A stretch of 64,000 nt of DNA. It comes from Fusobacterium ulcerans ATCC 49185 (GTDB lineage: Bacteria > Fusobacteriota > Fusobacteriia > Fusobacteriales > Fusobacteriaceae). The stretch is from the NCBI RefSeq assembly GCF_900683735.1, contig NZ_LR215979.1:1364001-1428000 (forward strand), written 5' to 3'. The position numbers were made by a program, and so were the translations under genes. How positions within the stretch are numbered: the first letter of the stretch is position 1; each line of letters starts with the position of its first letter. This document shows positions 63,792 to 64,000 of this stretch, piece after piece. The notes under the pieces were generated by a model. That model had not been told where the DNA came from. It saw only the letters and a list, made by a program, of their open reading frames with translations, and made no database searches.

Positions 63792-64000
63792 TTATACAGT
63801 ATCCACATTAATATCCTTTATGATTTCTTGTGCTTTACTTTCATCCCTGTTAAGTCCTTCAGGATTCTCTTCCTTACCATTAATAATTATTGTTCCATTT
63901 CCTATAGTTGCATGTGTAATTTGTTCTCTATCTACAGCACTATAGCTTCCTTCAACTACTTTCTTATCACTTAAACTTTCCTTAACTTCTTTTAAATTTT
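63792..64000 (-). pseudogene. Second copy of part of the exoprotein gene (runs off the window)
   Basis: The last 69 codons are nearly identical to an internal part of the large exoprotein (53760-53945): ESLSDKKVVEGSYSAVD then HATIGNGTIIINGKEENPEG. The frame then ends early at NVDTV and stop, where the large gene continues NAKYNSQAREW. So this is the end of a truncated or displaced exoprotein gene lying mainly beyond the window. No immunity gene follows it. Confidence 0.8.

Overview
The window comes from a very AT-rich genome with outer-membrane proteins (two-partner secretion, MipA/OmpV and TraT relatives), anaerobic ribonucleotide reductase and many clostridia-like genes. That combination points to a Fusobacterium-type anaerobe, probably of the large-genome ulcerans/varium/mortiferum kind. 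The assignment is inference from gene content and base composition; no marker gene was searched.

Region 1 (1-14,563) is one minus-strand operon behind a good sigma-70-type promoter. It runs: large sheath-like protein, Hcp-like tube protein, an unknown protein, DnaJ, membrane FHA protein, zinc-ribbon FHA protein, PP2C-TPR protein, Ser/Thr kinase, Hsp70-like ATPase, four unrecognised baseplate-like proteins, and the start of a VgrG/gpD-like hub protein cut by the window edge. I read this as a divergent contractile injection system (T6SS-like) with a phospho-signalling and chaperone module inside it. No ClpV, TssJLM or TssK relative is visible here. This is the main candidate for a poorly described system.

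Region 2 (14,900-41,500) is mostly housekeeping and accessory metabolism. It holds nrdDG with a pair of NrdR-like boxes, a radical SAM protein, and a sigma-54 activator divergent from a four-gene catabolic operon (ketopantoate-reductase-like, GntP-type permease, BKACE, MaoC) with a clear -24/-12 promoter. It continues with small conserved proteins, a MATE exporter, two tandem HU genes, a ferredoxin, AzlCD, a Cof-type phosphatase, tRNA-Pro and tRNA-Gln, a PAS-GAF-GGDEF protein, a TraT-like lipoprotein, a TDT transporter followed by a structured RNA-like element, an M29 aminopeptidase, a glycosyltransferase/deacetylase fusion and a MipA-like porin. An IS1182-type transposase remnant closes the region.

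Region 3 (41,800-64,000) is a polymorphic-toxin locus on the minus strand. Reading in the direction of transcription it has a TpsB transporter, a 2765-residue filamentous haemagglutinin/CdiA-like exoprotein whose C-terminus looks like an alpha/beta hydrolase, and a lipoprotein that is its likely immunity protein. An array of about seven displaced C-terminal (orphan) toxin modules follows, most with an immunity gene. Every cassette boundary carries an imperfect palindrome of about 52 bp, within 10 bases of the stop codon of the preceding cassette's last gene. The stems vary in sequence but keep pairing, including G-U pairs only on the transcribed strand. Two immunity genes are decayed, one by an exact 17-bp tandem duplication and one by two shifts in homopolymer runs. 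A fragment nearly identical to part of the large exoprotein gene enters at the right edge, so a second copy or a rearranged piece lies beyond the window.
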